A DNA stretch of 64,000 nucleotides from Campylobacter portucalensis (lineage in GTDB: Bacteria > Campylobacterota > Campylobacteria > Campylobacterales > Campylobacteraceae): contig NZ_VWSJ01000008.1 in assembly GCF_009690845.1 (NCBI RefSeq), forward strand, positions 1-64,000. Reading direction: 5' to 3'. Both the position numbers and the translations under genes were made by a program. Below, one piece after another: positions 36,951 through 50,354 of the stretch (within the stretch, counting starts at the first letter, position 1; each line of letters begins with the position of its first letter). The notes under the pieces were generated by a model, which was given only the letters and a program-made list of their open reading frames with translations, had not been told where the DNA came from and did not search any database.

Positions 36951-37586
36951 ATGGATACATTAACTGCTTTGAAATGTAAAAATTTAGCCGATAATATCGC
37001 TAATGAGATAAATTTAAGCCCTGCATTATATGATGCTTTTTCGCAAATTGATAGAAGTAAATTTTGTAATATAAAAGCTCATGCTTTTAGTTTAGATCCT
37101 CAAAGAATTTTAGCAAATCAATGGATTAGCTCTCCGCTAACTGTAGCAAAAATGACAATGGCTTTAGAGTTAGATGGCGTGGATAGCGTTTTAGAAATTG
37201 GTTGTGGAAGTGGGTATCAAGCTGCTATTTTAAGCCAGATAGTAAGAAGAGTTTTTAGTATAGAGAGGATTGAAAAACTAGCAAATCAAGCAAAAGAGTG
37301 TATTAAAAATTTGAAAATTTCAAATATCCACATAAAATTTGATGATGGAAATGGAGGTTGGAAAAAATACGCTCCTTATGAGAGAATTTTGCTTTCTGCT
37401 GCTACTGAAAAAATTGATGAAAGACTTTTTATTCAATTAGAAAATAATGGAATTTTAGTAGCACCAATTAAAAGAGGCAACAAACAAAATATTACTAAAT
37501 TTATCAAAAACGAGATTGGACAAATAGAAGAAATCATTCTAGATGAATGCGAATTTGTCCCTCTATTAAAAGGAACTACAATATGA
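36951..37586 (+). CDS. pcm: Protein-L-isoaspartate O-methyltransferase
   Basis: Repairs isoaspartyl residues in aged proteins by SAM-dependent methylation. The 211-residue protein has ISSPLTVAKM near residue 60 and the SAM-binding motif VLEIGCGSGYQAAILSQ. It lies 20 bases after nrdB. Its stop is coupled by ATGA to the McrB-like gene. Confidence 0.95.
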   Translation: MDTLTALKCKNLADNIANEINLSPALYDAFSQIDRSKFCNIKAHAFSLDPQRILANQWISSPLTVAKMTMALELDGVDSVLEIGCGSGYQAAILSQIVRRVFSIERIEKLANQAKECIKNLKISNIHIKFDDGNGGWKKYAPYERILLSAATEKIDERLFIQLENNGILVAPIKRGNKQNITKFIKNEIGQIEEIILDECEFVPLLKGTTI

Positions 37587-39364
37587 ATTTAAATGCTTTA
37601 CTTGAATTATTTAAAAATAAAAATAGCGATTCTTTGTTACAAAATAGGGTTAAAAATTTAAATTACTCTCTTTTGAATTTAAAAGAAAAATCAAACAATT
37701 TTAATGAAAAAGAGTATGATTTTTTACGAACATCATATATAAATTTTATCGATAATGATAAAAAAATTTTGGATTTAGGACAAAATTTTTCACACGCTGG
37801 ATATTTTTTTATAAATAAATTTTTTGAAAACAATATCGAAACTTTTTATTTAGATTTTAAACTAAAAAATGTAATAGAATCTCACAAACAAACATTTGCA
37901 AATAACCAAAATATATCAGTTTCAAACGCCATAAAAGGAAGTGATGCACAAGTTATTTCTCTATATATATTTTTAGAAAATTTTGCTAGACTTTATGGGG
38001 ATTTTTGCGAAGATAGAGAACTAAAAAATAGCTTTAAGAAAAAATTAGTTGAATTATATGGAGCTATTTATGATTTATTTGAAAGCTGTAGCACAAATTT
38101 AGTAAAAAAATATCTAGGCATAGCAATTTACAATCATCCAATGCTTATTTTAGAGTTAATAAATAGCTCTTTAAAAGATGATAATTTTATGGATATAGTG
38201 CTAAATTTTACACAAGAACATACAATAAATGAAAATTTTGATGGTGAATATGAGATTTTAGATAATGATTCTTTGATAGAATTTATAAGCTTAATTGCAA
38301 TAATTAATAATAATATAAATTTAGTTTTTTATAACAAAAATAGCATTAAAATACTAAATTTAATATATCAAAAAGATAGCTCTGAAATATCAAAATTCTT
38401 AGAATTTTCAAAAGATTTTATAGAAAATTTTAAAAGTTGTCCAACAAATTCAAACATTTATGAAAAAAAAATATATTGTCAAATATTTTTTGAATTTTTC
38501 TCAAATTTTAATAACGACAATATATCAAAAAATACAATGTATATAGGCTCAGCTGGAACTGGAAAATACAATAAAATAAAAGAACTTTTAGATATAAAAA
38601 ATATTTCATTTGATAAATATAACTTTATAACACTTCATCAAAATTATGATTATAGCGATATTATGGATGGTTTTGTTGGCACAAATTTTATCAATGGTGC
38701 TTTTAAAAATATATGTAAAAAGGCTTATAATGACCCAAATAATGATTATTTCTTTATAATTGAAAATATTAATAATTGCGATACAAATGCTCTTTTTAGT
38801 GAAATTTGCGAACTTTTAACAGATAGATTTTCAAATTCAAATCAAAATGCCTTCATAAGAACAAAAAATGCTCATATTATTGATAATTTAGATAATAAAG
38901 AAGAATTAAGCGTAGCCTTAAAAAATGGTTTTAGCCTTTTTTGTATACCTGATAATTTATATATTATAACTACTCTTGATCCAGCTTTTGGGTATGATAA
39001 TATTTGTGTTTCTTTGATTTCTAAATTTGAGGTGATTAAATTATCTTGCGATTATGACTATTTAGAAATGCATTTAAAAGATATCACAAATTATCAACAA
39101 TTAATCAAAATTTTTAAGAAATTCAATGAAAATATATCAACTATTTTAAATGATGAGTCTATGCAACTAGGACATTTTATATTGATTAAAATTAAAAACT
39201 ACATAAAAAATAGTGATTTAAATAATGAAAATTTAGCAAAATTTTTTAATTTAGAGATAGAACCTAGCTTAAAAGTTATGTTTTCTAAATTTTTAACTTA
39301 TAGCGAAAGTAAAAAAAATATTGATTCTTTAAAATCTATATTTAATTTAAATAAAATACAATGA
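37583..39364 (+). CDS. Degenerate McrB-like AAA+ protein
   Basis: A 593-residue protein. Residues 1-310 are helical with no family I recognise. Residues about 315-520 follow the McrB NTPase motif by motif, but with changes at the catalytic positions. Walker A reads GSAGTGKY (322-329), with tyrosine in place of the Ser/Thr that binds Mg. HQNYDYSDIMDGFVG matches McrB FHPSYSYEDFIEG. The Walker B region reads FFIIENINNCD instead of IIDEINRGN, so both acidic residues are changed. The MNTADRS motif appears as LDPAFGYD. The protein is thus likely unable to hydrolyse nucleotide and may be a structural or sensing unit. Start at 37583 chosen from the ATGA overlap with pcm; its own stop overlaps the FUSC start the same way. 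No McrC or nuclease is nearby. Confidence 0.7.
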   Translation: MNLNALLELFKNKNSDSLLQNRVKNLNYSLLNLKEKSNNFNEKEYDFLRTSYINFIDNDKKILDLGQNFSHAGYFFINKFFENNIETFYLDFKLKNVIESHKQTFANNQNISVSNAIKGSDAQVISLYIFLENFARLYGDFCEDRELKNSFKKKLVELYGAIYDLFESCSTNLVKKYLGIAIYNHPMLILELINSSLKDDNFMDIVLNFTQEHTINENFDGEYEILDNDSLIEFISLIAIINNNINLVFYNKNSIKILNLIYQKDSSEISKFLEFSKDFIENFKSCPTNSNIYEKKIYCQIFFEFFSNFNNDNISKNTMYIGSAGTGKYNKIKELLDIKNISFDKYNFITLHQNYDYSDIMDGFVGTNFINGAFKNICKKAYNDPNNDYFFIIENINNCDTNALFSEICELLTDRFSNSNQNAFIRTKNAHIIDNLDNKEELSVALKNGFSLFCIPDNLYIITTLDPAFGYDNICVSLISKFEVIKLSCDYDYLEMHLKDITNYQQLIKIFKKFNENISTILNDESMQLGHFILIKIKNYIKNSDLNNENLAKFFNLEIEPSLKVMFSKFLTYSESKKNIDSLKSIFNLNKIQ

Positions 39365-41268
39365 TTGATAAATTAAAACTATTTATCTATACTTATGATC
39401 CAGCTAAATTTAGCCTTATTTTTGCAATTAAAGCGATTTTAGCTATGTCTTTAGCTGGATTTTTAGCATATTTTTTATTTGGCATACAAGCTACAATGTG
39501 GGCAATACAAGGAAGTGGGGGAATATTTTTTATAAACAATTTAAATTGTAAAAATTTAGCAAAAACTCTACATCATCTGCTTTTTGTGGTGCTTTGTGCA
39601 ATTTTTATAAATTTTGTTAATTTTATTGATAATCTTGGGTATTTTTTATGTTTTGCAATGTTTTTTTGGTTTATGTTTGTTGGTTTAAGCCAAATTTATA
39701 GCATTGATTTATATAAAGTTTTAATGGCAACATCTTTTATTTTTATAATCGTTCTTACAATCAAACATAGCAGTACAAATTTTTCACCAAATATTGTAAA
39801 TTGTGGATTTATCGTAGGTGGATTAAGTGCTACTTTTATGAGATTTTTAAATTTTATGGGATATGGAAGATATACAAAAAATAATTTTACAGCTTTGATT
39901 AAAAATATCATATTATTAAATAGTGCAAAAAATGAAAAAGATTTTATTCTATGGCAAGAAAAAAGTCTTAGCCAAATAGAAGAATTAAAAAATATTCTAA
40001 AAACAAAAAGTTCAAATTTAAAAGATCTAAATTCAATTAAAAACTCAACAAGAGCGATATTTTATGTATATAAATTTGAAGAGTTAATATATACTTTATC
40101 AAATTTAAAATCAAAATATTTTAGAAAAAATAATAAAAAAATACTAGAAAAAGCCTTAGAAAATGAGATTAATTTTAACCTCAGTGAATTAAAAAATTTA
40201 TTTATCGAAAAAGATGTAAATTTTAGATTTAAAATTTATAATCGATTAAAAAAGTTAAATCAAATTCCAATTTTTATGAATTCTTTAAATGCTTTATATA
40301 GTATTTTTAATATAATAGAAATAGGTGGTGAGGAGAAAATAAATTTAAAATTAAATAAAAAAGAATTTAATTTTAAAACTCTTAAAAAAAGTATAAATTT
40401 AAAAAATCCAGTATTTAGATATAGTTTTAAATTTGCTCTTACAATCGCATTATCGATCTTTATAGCAAATTTATTTAAAATGCTTCATGGAATGTGGATA
40501 GCCATAGGAGTTATTACTGTTATGAGACCAAATTTAAATTTAGTAACATCTATCACGAAACAAGCTATAATAAGCACAATATTAGGTATGGGAGTTGGAA
40601 TTGGCATAGTTGTTATGACTAGTGATTTTAACTATATATTTTATTTTTTAATACTCGTGATTACTTTTATGATTTTTTATTTAAAAGCTTATCCTTATAT
40701 ATTGTGGAATGTCTTTTTTATGGCTGGTTTGACGATATATTTTTCTATCATAACTTCAAATTTTTCAATACTTATGTCTATAAGATTTTTTGATACTTTA
40801 ATTGGATTTATACTAGCTATTTTAATATCAAATTTTATATGGCCTGTAAAAAATAAAGATGAAATTATGCCAAAATTTAAACAAATAAATGTAAATTTTA
40901 AAAATTTGGTATTAAATTTAATAAAAGAAGATGATAAAAATTTCAATGATTTATTAAATCAAATCACGCTAAATTTAAACAACTTTAATGTTCTAATAAA
41001 AAGCAGCAAAAAAGATGAATTTTTAGAAATTTATAATGATTTCAAAACACTTTATTTTTGCTTTTTTCATATCAAATTTTATATAAATAATCAAAATTTC
41101 GAACTTTTAAAAATCGATTTAACTCTTTTAAAAGAGCGTTTTGATATGATAGAAAATAAAATTAATGCTTTGCCGTTTTATTTTTATGAAGAGCCAATTT
41201 TTTTAATTCAAGAAAAAGAAATTTTAAAGCTTTTAAATGCAATTTTTAAAGCTCAAGAGAGAATTTAT

Positions 41269-41283
<15 letters not shown>
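39361..41283 (+). CDS. FUSC-family inner-membrane transporter
   Basis: A 640-residue protein with two sets of membrane segments (about residues 20-160 and 350-475) and soluble segments after each, the FUSC (fusaric acid resistance, aromatic acid exporter-like) layout. Motifs ATMWAIQGSGGIFF and LHGMWIAIGVITVMRPN, containing the conserved P-N, are clear. Substrates are unknown, but exporters of this family often move aromatic acids or carboxylates. It starts in a four-base overlap with the McrB-like gene, so expression of the two is coupled. Its 3' end overlaps recJ, which is on the other strand, by 15 bases. Confidence 0.85.
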
Positions 41284-44482
<3,199 letters not shown>

Positions 44483-44629
44483 TTATTTTTTATGACATAT
44501 TATACAATTTATAAGCTTTGATATTCTATAAATTCTATTTATTTTCTAAATTTTCTATAAATTTTAATATTTCAAAAAGTTTTGAAATTTTTATTATTTT
44601 GTTTAGTGGTTTAAAATAAAAAATTAAAT

Positions 44630-45637
44630 CTATTTTTTCAAGTTTTTCCACAAATCATTATCTAAATTTAGAGCATTTACTATGTCTAAAATAGAGTTTA
44701 AATCGCTAATTATCTTTCTAGCTGGGTTATTTATTTTGATATTTTTTGTAATATCTGGTTCAAAACTATCACGCCCTACATTTATAGAAATATAAATTTT
44801 TGTTTTAATAAAGCTCACATTTATGGGATTATTAAATCTTTTACTAAGATTATAAATTTTTTCCATTAAAGATGGGCTTAAAAGATACATCGCATTTTGT
44901 ATATCATCACTATAAACTCTAAATTTAGAATTAAACTCCACACTGTCCATTTTTATTAGGCTTACATCATTAAACCTTGGATATCCACTTTGCATAACTA
45001 AGGTTTTTGAATTTATATTTTTATTAAAATCAGCTACAAAAAATAGCCCTGTGAAGTTGTGGATTTTCTTATCATCATATTTAAATTTAAAAAAATTTAA
45101 AATTATTTGAATAAAAGTTATAAAAAAATGAAATAAATCATCAAAAAAATCTTTTAAATTTTCATATAAATTTAGCTTATCTTCTAAAAGAATATCGCTA
45201 AATTTAAACATAACTCCATTTTTCATACCGCTTATATAGTCATTTCCTTTTTGATTGGTAAAAGGCTTAAAAAGCCCACTTCTTATCATATCAACAGCGT
45301 CGATGTTATGATACATATTATAATAGTGCCCTTTATTTTTAATATAATTTCTTAAATACTCATTTTTAAATTTCTGCCTAAAAGGTTTTGAGAGTTTGAT
45401 TTTTTTATTTTTAATGTCTCTTTTATGGATGAAAATAAACATTATGATAAAAAATAAAAATAAAAATAACCTAAAAAACATTGGAATTTCAGATAAATTT
45501 TTATATCCAATAAATTTATAAAATAAAAAAAATATTACACTTAAAAAGCCAAAATTTATACAAAATGATATTATTATATAAATTTTAAACTTCTTATAAA
45601 TTTCTTTTCTTAACTTTTCAAGTTTATCTATAGTCAT
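44630..45637 (-). CDS. DUF3137-like membrane protein
   Basis: A 335-residue protein with two membrane helices near the N-terminus (about 20-44 and 52-70), and a soluble C-terminal domain including FTGLFFVADFNKNINSKTLV and SPSLMEKIYNLSKRFNNPI. This matches the DUF3137 pattern, commonly encoded next to lemA. Function unknown. It lies after lemA, in one operon. Confidence 0.7.
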   Translation of the reverse strand: MTIDKLEKLRKEIYKKFKIYIIISFCINFGFLSVIFFLFYKFIGYKNLSEIPMFFRLFLFLFFIIMFIFIHKRDIKNKKIKLSKPFRQKFKNEYLRNYIKNKGHYYNMYHNIDAVDMIRSGLFKPFTNQKGNDYISGMKNGVMFKFSDILLEDKLNLYENLKDFFDDLFHFFITFIQIILNFFKFKYDDKKIHNFTGLFFVADFNKNINSKTLVMQSGYPRFNDVSLIKMDSVEFNSKFRVYSDDIQNAMYLLSPSLMEKIYNLSKRFNNPINVSFIKTKIYISINVGRDSFEPDITKNIKINNPARKIISDLNSILDIVNALNLDNDLWKNLKK

Positions 45638-45690
45638 AAAATTTCCAAATTTTAGAGTTTAAATTAACTATTTTTTTTAATTTATTAAAT

Positions 45691-46255
45691 TTATTTTTTA
45701 AATAAATTACTTACATTTGGAGCCGTTTTTTCACTCTCATCAATTTTAAAAAATTCATCTTTACTAAATTTAAAATAATTAGCAATTATATTGCTTGGAA
45801 ACATCTCAATAGCGTTATTATACACCATAACACTTGAGTTATAAGCCCTTCTTGAGGCTGAAATTTGCTCTTCAACTTCATTTAAAGTCGTTTGAAGGTG
45901 TAAAACATTTTCATTTGCTCTTAACTCAGGATACGCCTCAATAGCTACATTTATCCCACTTAAAAGCTTTGAGAGTTCATTATTTAAGCTAAAAGTTTCT
46001 TTATCATCACTAGATCTCATAGCCCTACTTCTAAGTTCAGTAACACGCTCTAAAACATTTTTTTTCATGAGTCATATACTCTTTAACTGAAGCAACTAAA
46101 TTTGGTATTAAATCATATCTTTTTTTAAGCTGAGTATCAACTCCAGCTCTTATATTTTTAACTTGATTTTTATTGTAAATTAAAGAGTTATAAATATTTA
46201 TAACCCATAAAATTATAAAAGCTAAAATTCCTAAAATAATCAAAACAAAAACCAT
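45691..46255 (-). pseudogene. lemA: lemA, split by an A8 frameshift
   Basis: Two reading frames together give a normal LemA protein: an N-terminal membrane helix, QLKKRYDLIPNLVASVKEYMTHEK (46255 to about 46060), then NVLERVTELRSRAM and the helical bundle (to 45691). The frames are split at a run of eight A on the coding strand (46058-46065). With seven A the reading is HEKNVLERVTE, the sequence expected of LemA. The real gene may be off in this isolate, may switch by slippage, or the extra A may be a sequencing or assembly error. The second frame can start at an ATG in the A run, but would lack the membrane anchor. Confidence 0.8.
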
Positions 46256-46290
46256 TTTCGCACTTTTTTTATAAATTTAATATTTTATAA

Positions 46291-48111
46291 TCAATTGCTA
46301 TTTTTTATCATTCTTTTTCTAGTTGTTGGATCAAGATATCTTTTTCTAACTCTAATATTTTTTGGCGTAACTTCAACTAATTCATCTTCTTCTATCCACT
46401 CTAAAGCTCTCTCAAGAGTTAAAACACGAGGCGGAACAAGTTTAATAGCATCATCACTGCCACTTGCTCTAACGTTTGTTAAATTCTTACCTTTAATTGG
46501 ATTTACATCAAGATCATTTGATCTACTGTGTTCTCCAATTATCATACCAATATAAACTTTTGTTTGTGGCTCTATAAATAAAATTCCTCTATCTTGTAAA
46601 TTCCATAAACTATAAGCTAGAGAAACTCCATTTTCCATACTAATTAAAGCTCCATTTGCACGCTTTTCTATACTTCCACTAAATGGACGAAATTCTAAAA
46701 AGCTATGATTCATCACACCTTCACCTTTTGTATCTGTTAAAAATTGACTTCTAAATCCAATCAATCCGCGAGCTGGAATCTCAAACTCAAGTCTAGTTTG
46801 TCCATCACCTGTTGGATTCATAACTTTCATTTCAGCTCTTTTTTTACCTAGTTTTTCTATAACACTCCCTGTACATTCATCGGGTGCATCAATTACTAAA
46901 TGTTCATATGGCTCACATTTCACACCATTTATCTCTTTAATAATAACTTCTGGTCTTCCTAAGCAAAATTCAAAACCCTCTCTTCTCATATTTTCAGCTA
47001 AAATTGTTATTTGAAGCTCACCTCTACCACTAACTCTAAATTTACCTTCGCCTAAATTTTCATAACGCATCGCTATATTTGTTTTCATTTCAGCTTGAAG
47101 TCTTTCTTCTATTTTATTTGAAGTTACACTTTTTCCTTCAGTTCCTGCTAATGGTCCATCATTTACACTAAAAATTACACTTAAAGTCGGCTCTTCAATA
47201 TGAAGTGGTTCAAGTGGAATTAGATTATTTGGATCGACAACACTATCACCTACATCAAGTGCTTCAAATCCTGCAATAGCCACAATATCTCCGCTTTTTG
47301 CTTCATTTATATCTAATCTATCAAGCCCTAAAAATCCAATAAGTTTTGAAATTCTACCATTTTGTTTAGTTCCATCAGCTTTCATAAGTGTTACATTTTG
47401 ATTTTTAGAAATTTGACCATTAAATATTCTTGCAATACCTATTTTACCGACATAGTTATCATAATCAAGAGTAAAAACTTGAAGTTGTAAAGGATTTTCA
47501 TCACTACCACTTGGAGTTGGTACGTGAGATAAAATTGTCTCAAAAAGAGGAATCATATTTTTATTTTCATCATTTAAATTTAATTTTGCATATCCATCTC
47601 TAGCGGCTGCATAAACTACAGGAAATTCAAGTTGCTCATCATTTGCATCAAGTGCTACAAAAAGATCAAAAATTTCATTTATAACTCTATCTGGATCTGC
47701 TGCTGGTTTGTCTATTTTATTTATAACAACAATTGGTTTTAATCCAAATGATAAAGCCTTTTTTACGACAAATTTAGTTTGAGGCATAACGCCTTCTTGA
47801 GCATCAACTAATAACAAAACCCCATCAACCATCTTTAAAACACGCTCAACTTCTCCACCAAAATCAGCATGTCCTGGAGTATCTATAATATTTATTTTTG
47901 TATTTTTATAATGAATTGCAGTATTTTTGCTTAAAATTGTAATGCCTCTTTCTTTTTCTATATCATCGCTATCCATAACTCTTTCGCCAACTGTCTTATG
48001 TGCATCAAATGTTCCTGATTGTTTTAAAAGTTCATCAACCATCGTAGTTTTACCATGATCAACGTGAGCAATTACAGCTATATTTCTAATATCTTTCAAA
48101 TTTTTCTCCAT
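46291..48111 (-). CDS. typA: Ribosome-associated GTPase TypA/BipA
   Basis: Translational GTPase of 606 residues that assists 50S assembly, especially at low temperature. G1 is in [16 protein letters not shown]3 in [11 protein letters not shown] and G4 in VINKIDKP. The C-terminal half has [20 protein letters not shown] and the BipA-type end. It lies after lemA on the same strand. Confidence 0.97.
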   Translation of the reverse strand: MEKNLKDIRNIAVIAHVDHGKTTMVDELLKQSGTFDAHKTVGERVMDSDDIEKERGITILSKNTAIHYKNTKINIIDTPGHADFGGEVERVLKMVDGVLLLVDAQEGVMPQTKFVVKKALSFGLKPIVVINKIDKPAADPDRVINEIFDLFVALDANDEQLEFPVVYAAARDGYAKLNLNDENKNMIPLFETILSHVPTPSGSDENPLQLQVFTLDYDNYVGKIGIARIFNGQISKNQNVTLMKADGTKQNGRISKLIGFLGLDRLDINEAKSGDIVAIAGFEALDVGDSVVDPNNLIPLEPLHIEEPTLSVIFSVNDGPLAGTEGKSVTSNKIEERLQAEMKTNIAMRYENLGEGKFRVSGRGELQITILAENMRREGFEFCLGRPEVIIKEINGVKCEPYEHLVIDAPDECTGSVIEKLGKKRAEMKVMNPTGDGQTRLEFEIPARGLIGFRSQFLTDTKGEGVMNHSFLEFRPFSGSIEKRANGALISMENGVSLAYSLWNLQDRGILFIEPQTKVYIGMIIGEHSRSNDLDVNPIKGKNLTNVRASGSDDAIKLVPPRVLTLERALEWIEEDELVEVTPKNIRVRKRYLDPTTRKRMIKNSN

Positions 48112-48161
48112 ATATAAAATTTTGCTTTTTATTATACTAAATTTTCTTATAAAAAAGCAAT

Positions 48162-48596
48162 CTATCTTTTATCTTGCGAATAAATCTTAACTTCACTAAT
48201 TAAAAACTCATATATTCTTTGCTGAATTAAAGCATCATCTTCATTTTCAATACTAATTAATCTTCTTAAATGCTCAAAATTTATCTTTTTTACATATCTT
48301 TTTTGAAATTTTAAAGTCCTATCTATATCTTTTAAAAGCCAATCTAGACTAAATTTTTTATAAGTTTCAACCGTGGCTATATATTCTTTTGTAACTTGAA
48401 CTAAAATATCTGCTCTTGATTGATTATTTGGATAAATTTCTTTTGAAATTTCACTTAAAATCAAGTAATCATTTTTACTAATTTTAGATTTTGCAAGAAG
48501 TATAGAAGCAAAAATTTTAGAGCGAAATTCTAAAGATCTATAATTAAAAAGAAAAATTCCTCTAAAAAATGACAAAAATTGAGTTTTAAATTTCAA
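48162..48596 (-). CDS. Conserved hypothetical protein
   Basis: A 144-residue protein, rich in lysine and leucine, with a short hydrophobic stretch near the start ([16 protein letters not shown]) and then mostly helical, charged sequence. It has the length and codon use of a real gene and lies upstream of typA by 50 bases. I recognise no domain. A tellurite-resistance TerB-like helical fold is possible, but I have no strong evidence. Confidence 0.55.
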   Translation of the reverse strand: MKFKTQFLSFFRGIFLFNYRSLEFRSKIFASILLAKSKISKNDYLILSEISKEIYPNNQSRADILVQVTKEYIATVETYKKFSLDWLLKDIDRTLKFQKRYVKKINFEHLRRLISIENEDDALIQQRIYEFLISEVKIYSQDKR

Positions 48597-48625
48597 ATCT
48601 AAACCTTTTTTAAGCTAATCTTAGT

Positions 48626-48631
48626 TATAAT
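48626..48631 (+). promoter_or_regulatory. -10 element for the SRP RNA gene
   Basis: TATAAT lies eight bases before the predicted 5' end (G48639) of the SRP RNA. Confidence 0.65.
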
Positions 48632-48638
48632 CACGCTT

Positions 48639-48748
48639 GCCTCTTCTTAGACCTGTGCAATGTTTTTTATAAGCACCGTTTCAGGGTAGGAATACAGCAG
48701 AACACTTGTTTTTAACATGTGCCGCAGCCATCTTGGAAGGGGTTTTTT
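48639..48748 (+). ncRNA. ffs: Signal recognition particle RNA, 4.5S-type
   Basis: A single small RNA hairpin of about 110 bases on the plus strand. The apical part holds TCAGGGTAGGAATACAGCAGA (48681-48701), the Ffh-binding loop motif, close to CAGGNNNGGAANNNAGCAG of other bacterial 4.5S RNAs. Stems surround it: GCAATGTT with AACATGTGC, and the terminal CCTCTTC with GAAGGGG (48736-48742), which is followed by a T run as terminator. The 3' end overlaps, on the opposite strand, the last 37 bases of the HD-domain gene. Confidence 0.9.
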
Positions 48749-49965
48749 AAATCAAAAAATTCTATAAAATTTATACAAATCTCATAAAAATTTATCCCTT
48801 CAATCGTAGGTTTTTCTTTAAAATATTCTAAAATTGATTTAAATCCATTTGTTAATTCTTTACTTTTTACGCCATAACTTATTGAAATTCCAGCTTCAAA
48901 AAAAGCTGCCAATTTATCACAATATTTTAAAGCCTTTCCGTCAATTGCTCTAAATTTATCTTCATTTACTAATTTTAAACTTCCTTCATAAAATTTAGGC
49001 GTATTTTCAAAAATTCTATTTTCAAATTCATTTTTTATAAAATTTTTACCATCTTTTCTAATCCCTAAAATATAAGCAAACTCATCTTTAATTTGGTCTG
49101 GAATATATGGCAAAATTTTATCATTTATTAAACGTATTTCATATTCATTAATAATTTCATCAAGTCCTTCTATACCGTATTTTACAGGACTAATTATATC
49201 TCTTGTAAGACTCTCTGGTAAATCATGAAATAAAGCACAAAAAAAGTTAAACTCAACTCTTTTTTTACAAGCATTAACTTTTAAAGAGTAAAAATACCCT
49301 AAAATTGCGACTATAAGCATATGACCTAAAACTGATGTTTCAGGAATTCGTGGAGTTTGAGCCCATCTTTTTTGAAATCTAAGCCTACCACTTAAATCAA
49401 TCACTCTTGCTAATTTTTTATTCATAGCAATTTTTCTAATGCCAATTAATTCATAATAATCTTCTAACTCTTCATCAACTTTGTTTTTTACTTCATCAAT
49501 ATCACTTAAAAATTTACTTGTTTGATAAACAATATCAAATTCCCACTTTGTAGATATATATGAAGCAGCTTTTAGAATTAATCTTTCTTTCTGTTTTTTA
49601 GGATCTTTTTTAGTTAAATAATTTTTAAATCTTTCAAAAAATTTACCATTATCTATTTCGATTAATTCATCTTCAAATTTTACAAGTACCCATTCATAAA
49701 TTTGATCTGATTTTGTATTTTGTATTTGATGAAAAACATCCGGACGTATATCTGTAACCATAACTCTTACTAAAAAATCAAAAATTCCACCCTCAATAAT
49801 ATAATTTACATCTACATCATTTTCACATTTTGCTAAAAAATAAGCCACAATAAATTTATGAGCTTGTTTATCTAACTCTACTAAATTTACCATCTTAGGA
49901 TAATCATTCCATCTTGAAATAGAAGCAGATTTAAATATATGTTCGAGTAAATTTATCTTTATCAT
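48712..49965 (-). CDS. HD-domain phosphohydrolase
   Basis: A 417-residue protein with an HD-type metal site: GHM near residue 214, then FHDLPE (about 244-249) with the HD pair, and a later aspartate (IDGKALKYCDKLAAF). This arrangement resembles YfbR-type HD_3 nucleotidases. The N-terminal 190 residues are unassigned. It is coupled to queF by a four-base overlap at its start. The last residues, GCGTC, are encoded by DNA that also specifies the SRP RNA on the other strand, so they are probably not a designed tail. The substrate is unknown; a nucleotide is plausible. Confidence 0.8.
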   Translation of the reverse strand: MIKINLLEHIFKSASISRWNDYPKMVNLVELDKQAHKFIVAYFLAKCENDVDVNYIIEGGIFDFLVRVMVTDIRPDVFHQIQNTKSDQIYEWVLVKFEDELIEIDNGKFFERFKNYLTKKDPKKQKERLILKAASYISTKWEFDIVYQTSKFLSDIDEVKNKVDEELEDYYELIGIRKIAMNKKLARVIDLSGRLRFQKRWAQTPRIPETSVLGHMLIVAILGYFYSLKVNACKKRVEFNFFCALFHDLPESLTRDIISPVKYGIEGLDEIINEYEIRLINDKILPYIPDQIKDEFAYILGIRKDGKNFIKNEFENRIFENTPKFYEGSLKLVNEDKFRAIDGKALKYCDKLAAFFEAGISISYGVKSKELTNGFKSILEYFKEKPTIEGINFYEICINFIEFFDLKNPFQDGCGTC

Positions 49966-50354
49966 TTTTTATCTTTTTTAATATTACTAGAATCAATCTC
50001 TATAACTGTATGAACGTTTCCACGTGGATTAAAATCACCTACTATTTTCATCCATTTTGGTTTTAATTTATCATCTAAAAGAGAATAAATTTCATTTATA
50101 CTATCTTCGTGGCTAATATTTTTATTCATAAAAGAATTTATATAAAGTTTAATAGCTTTTAACTCAACAACCCAATCATTTGGGATATATTCTAAATAAA
50201 TTGTAGCAAAATCAGGATATCCACTCCTAGGACATAAACAACAAAACTCAGGCAAAGTTATTTTTATAACATAATCTCTTTTATGTTTGTTTGGCCAAAT
50301 TTCTAAATCAGTTTCTGGGTTAAAATTATTTAAAATTTTCTCTCCGTAACGCAT
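49962..50354 (-). CDS. queF: NADPH-dependent preQ0 reductase
   Basis: Reduces 7-cyano-7-deazaguanine to preQ1 in queuosine synthesis. The short, unimodular type of 130 residues. The catalytic cysteine is C41 in EFCCLCPRSGYPDFA with D48 in the same motif, and the binding glutamate is in VVELKAIKLYINSFMN (E64 region). The unit lies in the gyrB-EAL-queF-HD operon, and overlaps the upstream gene by 29 bases. The other queuosine genes are not in view. Confidence 0.96.
   Translation of the reverse strand: MRYGEKILNNFNPETDLEIWPNKHKRDYVIKITLPEFCCLCPRSGYPDFATIYLEYIPNDWVVELKAIKLYINSFMNKNISHEDSINEIYSLLDDKLKPKWMKIVGDFNPRGNVHTVIEIDSSNIKKDKK

Noticed and set aside
37583-39364. McrBC restriction system
   Set aside because: No McrC or nuclease is present, and the McrB-like protein lacks the Walker residues needed for NTP use.
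45691-46068. Separate gene starting at the ATG inside the A8 run
   Set aside because: Its product continues the LemA protein exactly at the point where the upstream frame breaks, and it would lack the membrane anchor, so a split lemA is the better reading.
48712-48730. C-terminal GCGTC of the HD protein as another metal-binding tail
   Set aside because: These codons are the complement of the SRP RNA 3' stem, so the cysteines are explained by the overlap.
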